15,693 nt of DNA from an uncultured Desulfobacterales bacterium (GTDB lineage Bacteria; Desulfobacterota; Desulfobacteria; Desulfobacterales; JAFDCJ01), in NCBI GenBank assembly GCA_945787595.1, contig CALZJV010000220.1:1-15693 (forward strand), written 5' to 3'. Position numbers and translations under genes: made by a program. Position 1 is the first letter of the stretch; the number at the start of each line of letters is the position of its first letter. The notes beneath the pieces are model-generated. The model did no database searches. It saw only the letters and a list, made by a program, of their open reading frames with translations, and had not been told where the DNA came from. Positions 15,589 to 15,693 of the stretch are shown in pieces.

Positions 15589-15693
15589 TTAGGGCTCACT
15601 CAAAAATAACTTCACATTTTATGCGCCGATGCATCCCGTCTGGCTGCGTTGCGAACCCTCGGAATATCCAGATATTCCTGCGTTTTCGCGCCT
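15589..15693. mobile_element. Palindromic MITE, second copy (runs off the window)
   Basis: From CTTAGGGCTCACTCAAAAAT to the window end it matches 6230 onward with few changes (for example ATGCGCCGATGCATCCCGTC). It has only one copy of the 24-bp AATATCCAGATATTCCTGCG unit that is duplicated in the first element. It is inserted in the yggL-like gene; the right end is not visible. Confidence 0.85.

Overview
The window looks like a piece of a bacterial chromosome, tentatively from an anaerobe-rich lineage such as the Desulfobacterota. That guess rests on the overall gene style and on a palindromic MITE of a kind I associate with that group. I cannot confirm it from sequence alone. The window combines a compact, GC-richer aromatic catabolic operon on the minus strand (about 6.57-14.07 kb) with AT-richer flanks on the plus strand. 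The flanks carry decayed genes, repeats and integron-type attC sites.

Left flank (1-6.5 kb). It opens with the 3' tail of a SEC-C-motif gene, a rho-independent terminator and a set of palindromes. A cytoplasmic GAF / histidine kinase / receiver hybrid (661-2430) follows. From 2450 to about 6.1 kb there is a plus-strand run that I read as a gene-cassette array without a visible integrase. It holds a nucleotidyltransferase with nonsense codons, a secreted GlcG/HbpS-like protein broken by one extra G, a small truncated ORF, a conserved hypothetical protein, a class I SAM methyltransferase and a DUF3303 protein. They are separated by four recognisable attC-like hairpin sites, most with a characteristic unpaired base. 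A MITE (6230-6415) and a truncated GNAT gene end this flank.

Central operon (minus strand, read from 14072 down to 6570): pobA - ligI - fused ligA/ligB - ligC - galB - (aldolase stub) - galD - metE-like. Together these convert 4-hydroxybenzoate to protocatechuate (PobA), cleave it at the 4,5 position (LigAB), oxidise the semialdehyde to 2-pyrone-4,6-dicarboxylate (LigC), hydrolyse this to 4-oxalomesaconate (LigI), tautomerise it (GalD) and hydrate it to 4-carboxy-4-hydroxy-2-oxoadipate (GalB). The last enzyme, the aldolase giving pyruvate and oxaloacetate, survives only as a 39-codon fragment wedged between galB and galD and overlapping both. No transporter or dedicated regulator is visible.

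Right flank (14.07-15.69 kb). It carries a second, more decayed copy of the SEC-C tail, terminator and palindrome block, so the interval is bracketed by about 335-bp imperfect direct repeats 14.4 kb apart. Then come an internally deleted zinc-type alcohol dehydrogenase, another attC-like site, a YggL-type (DUF469) gene with a T-run frameshift, and a second MITE that cuts that gene and runs off the window end.

The overall picture is an intact, apparently functional oxygen-dependent catabolic operon set inside a graveyard of mobile cassettes.
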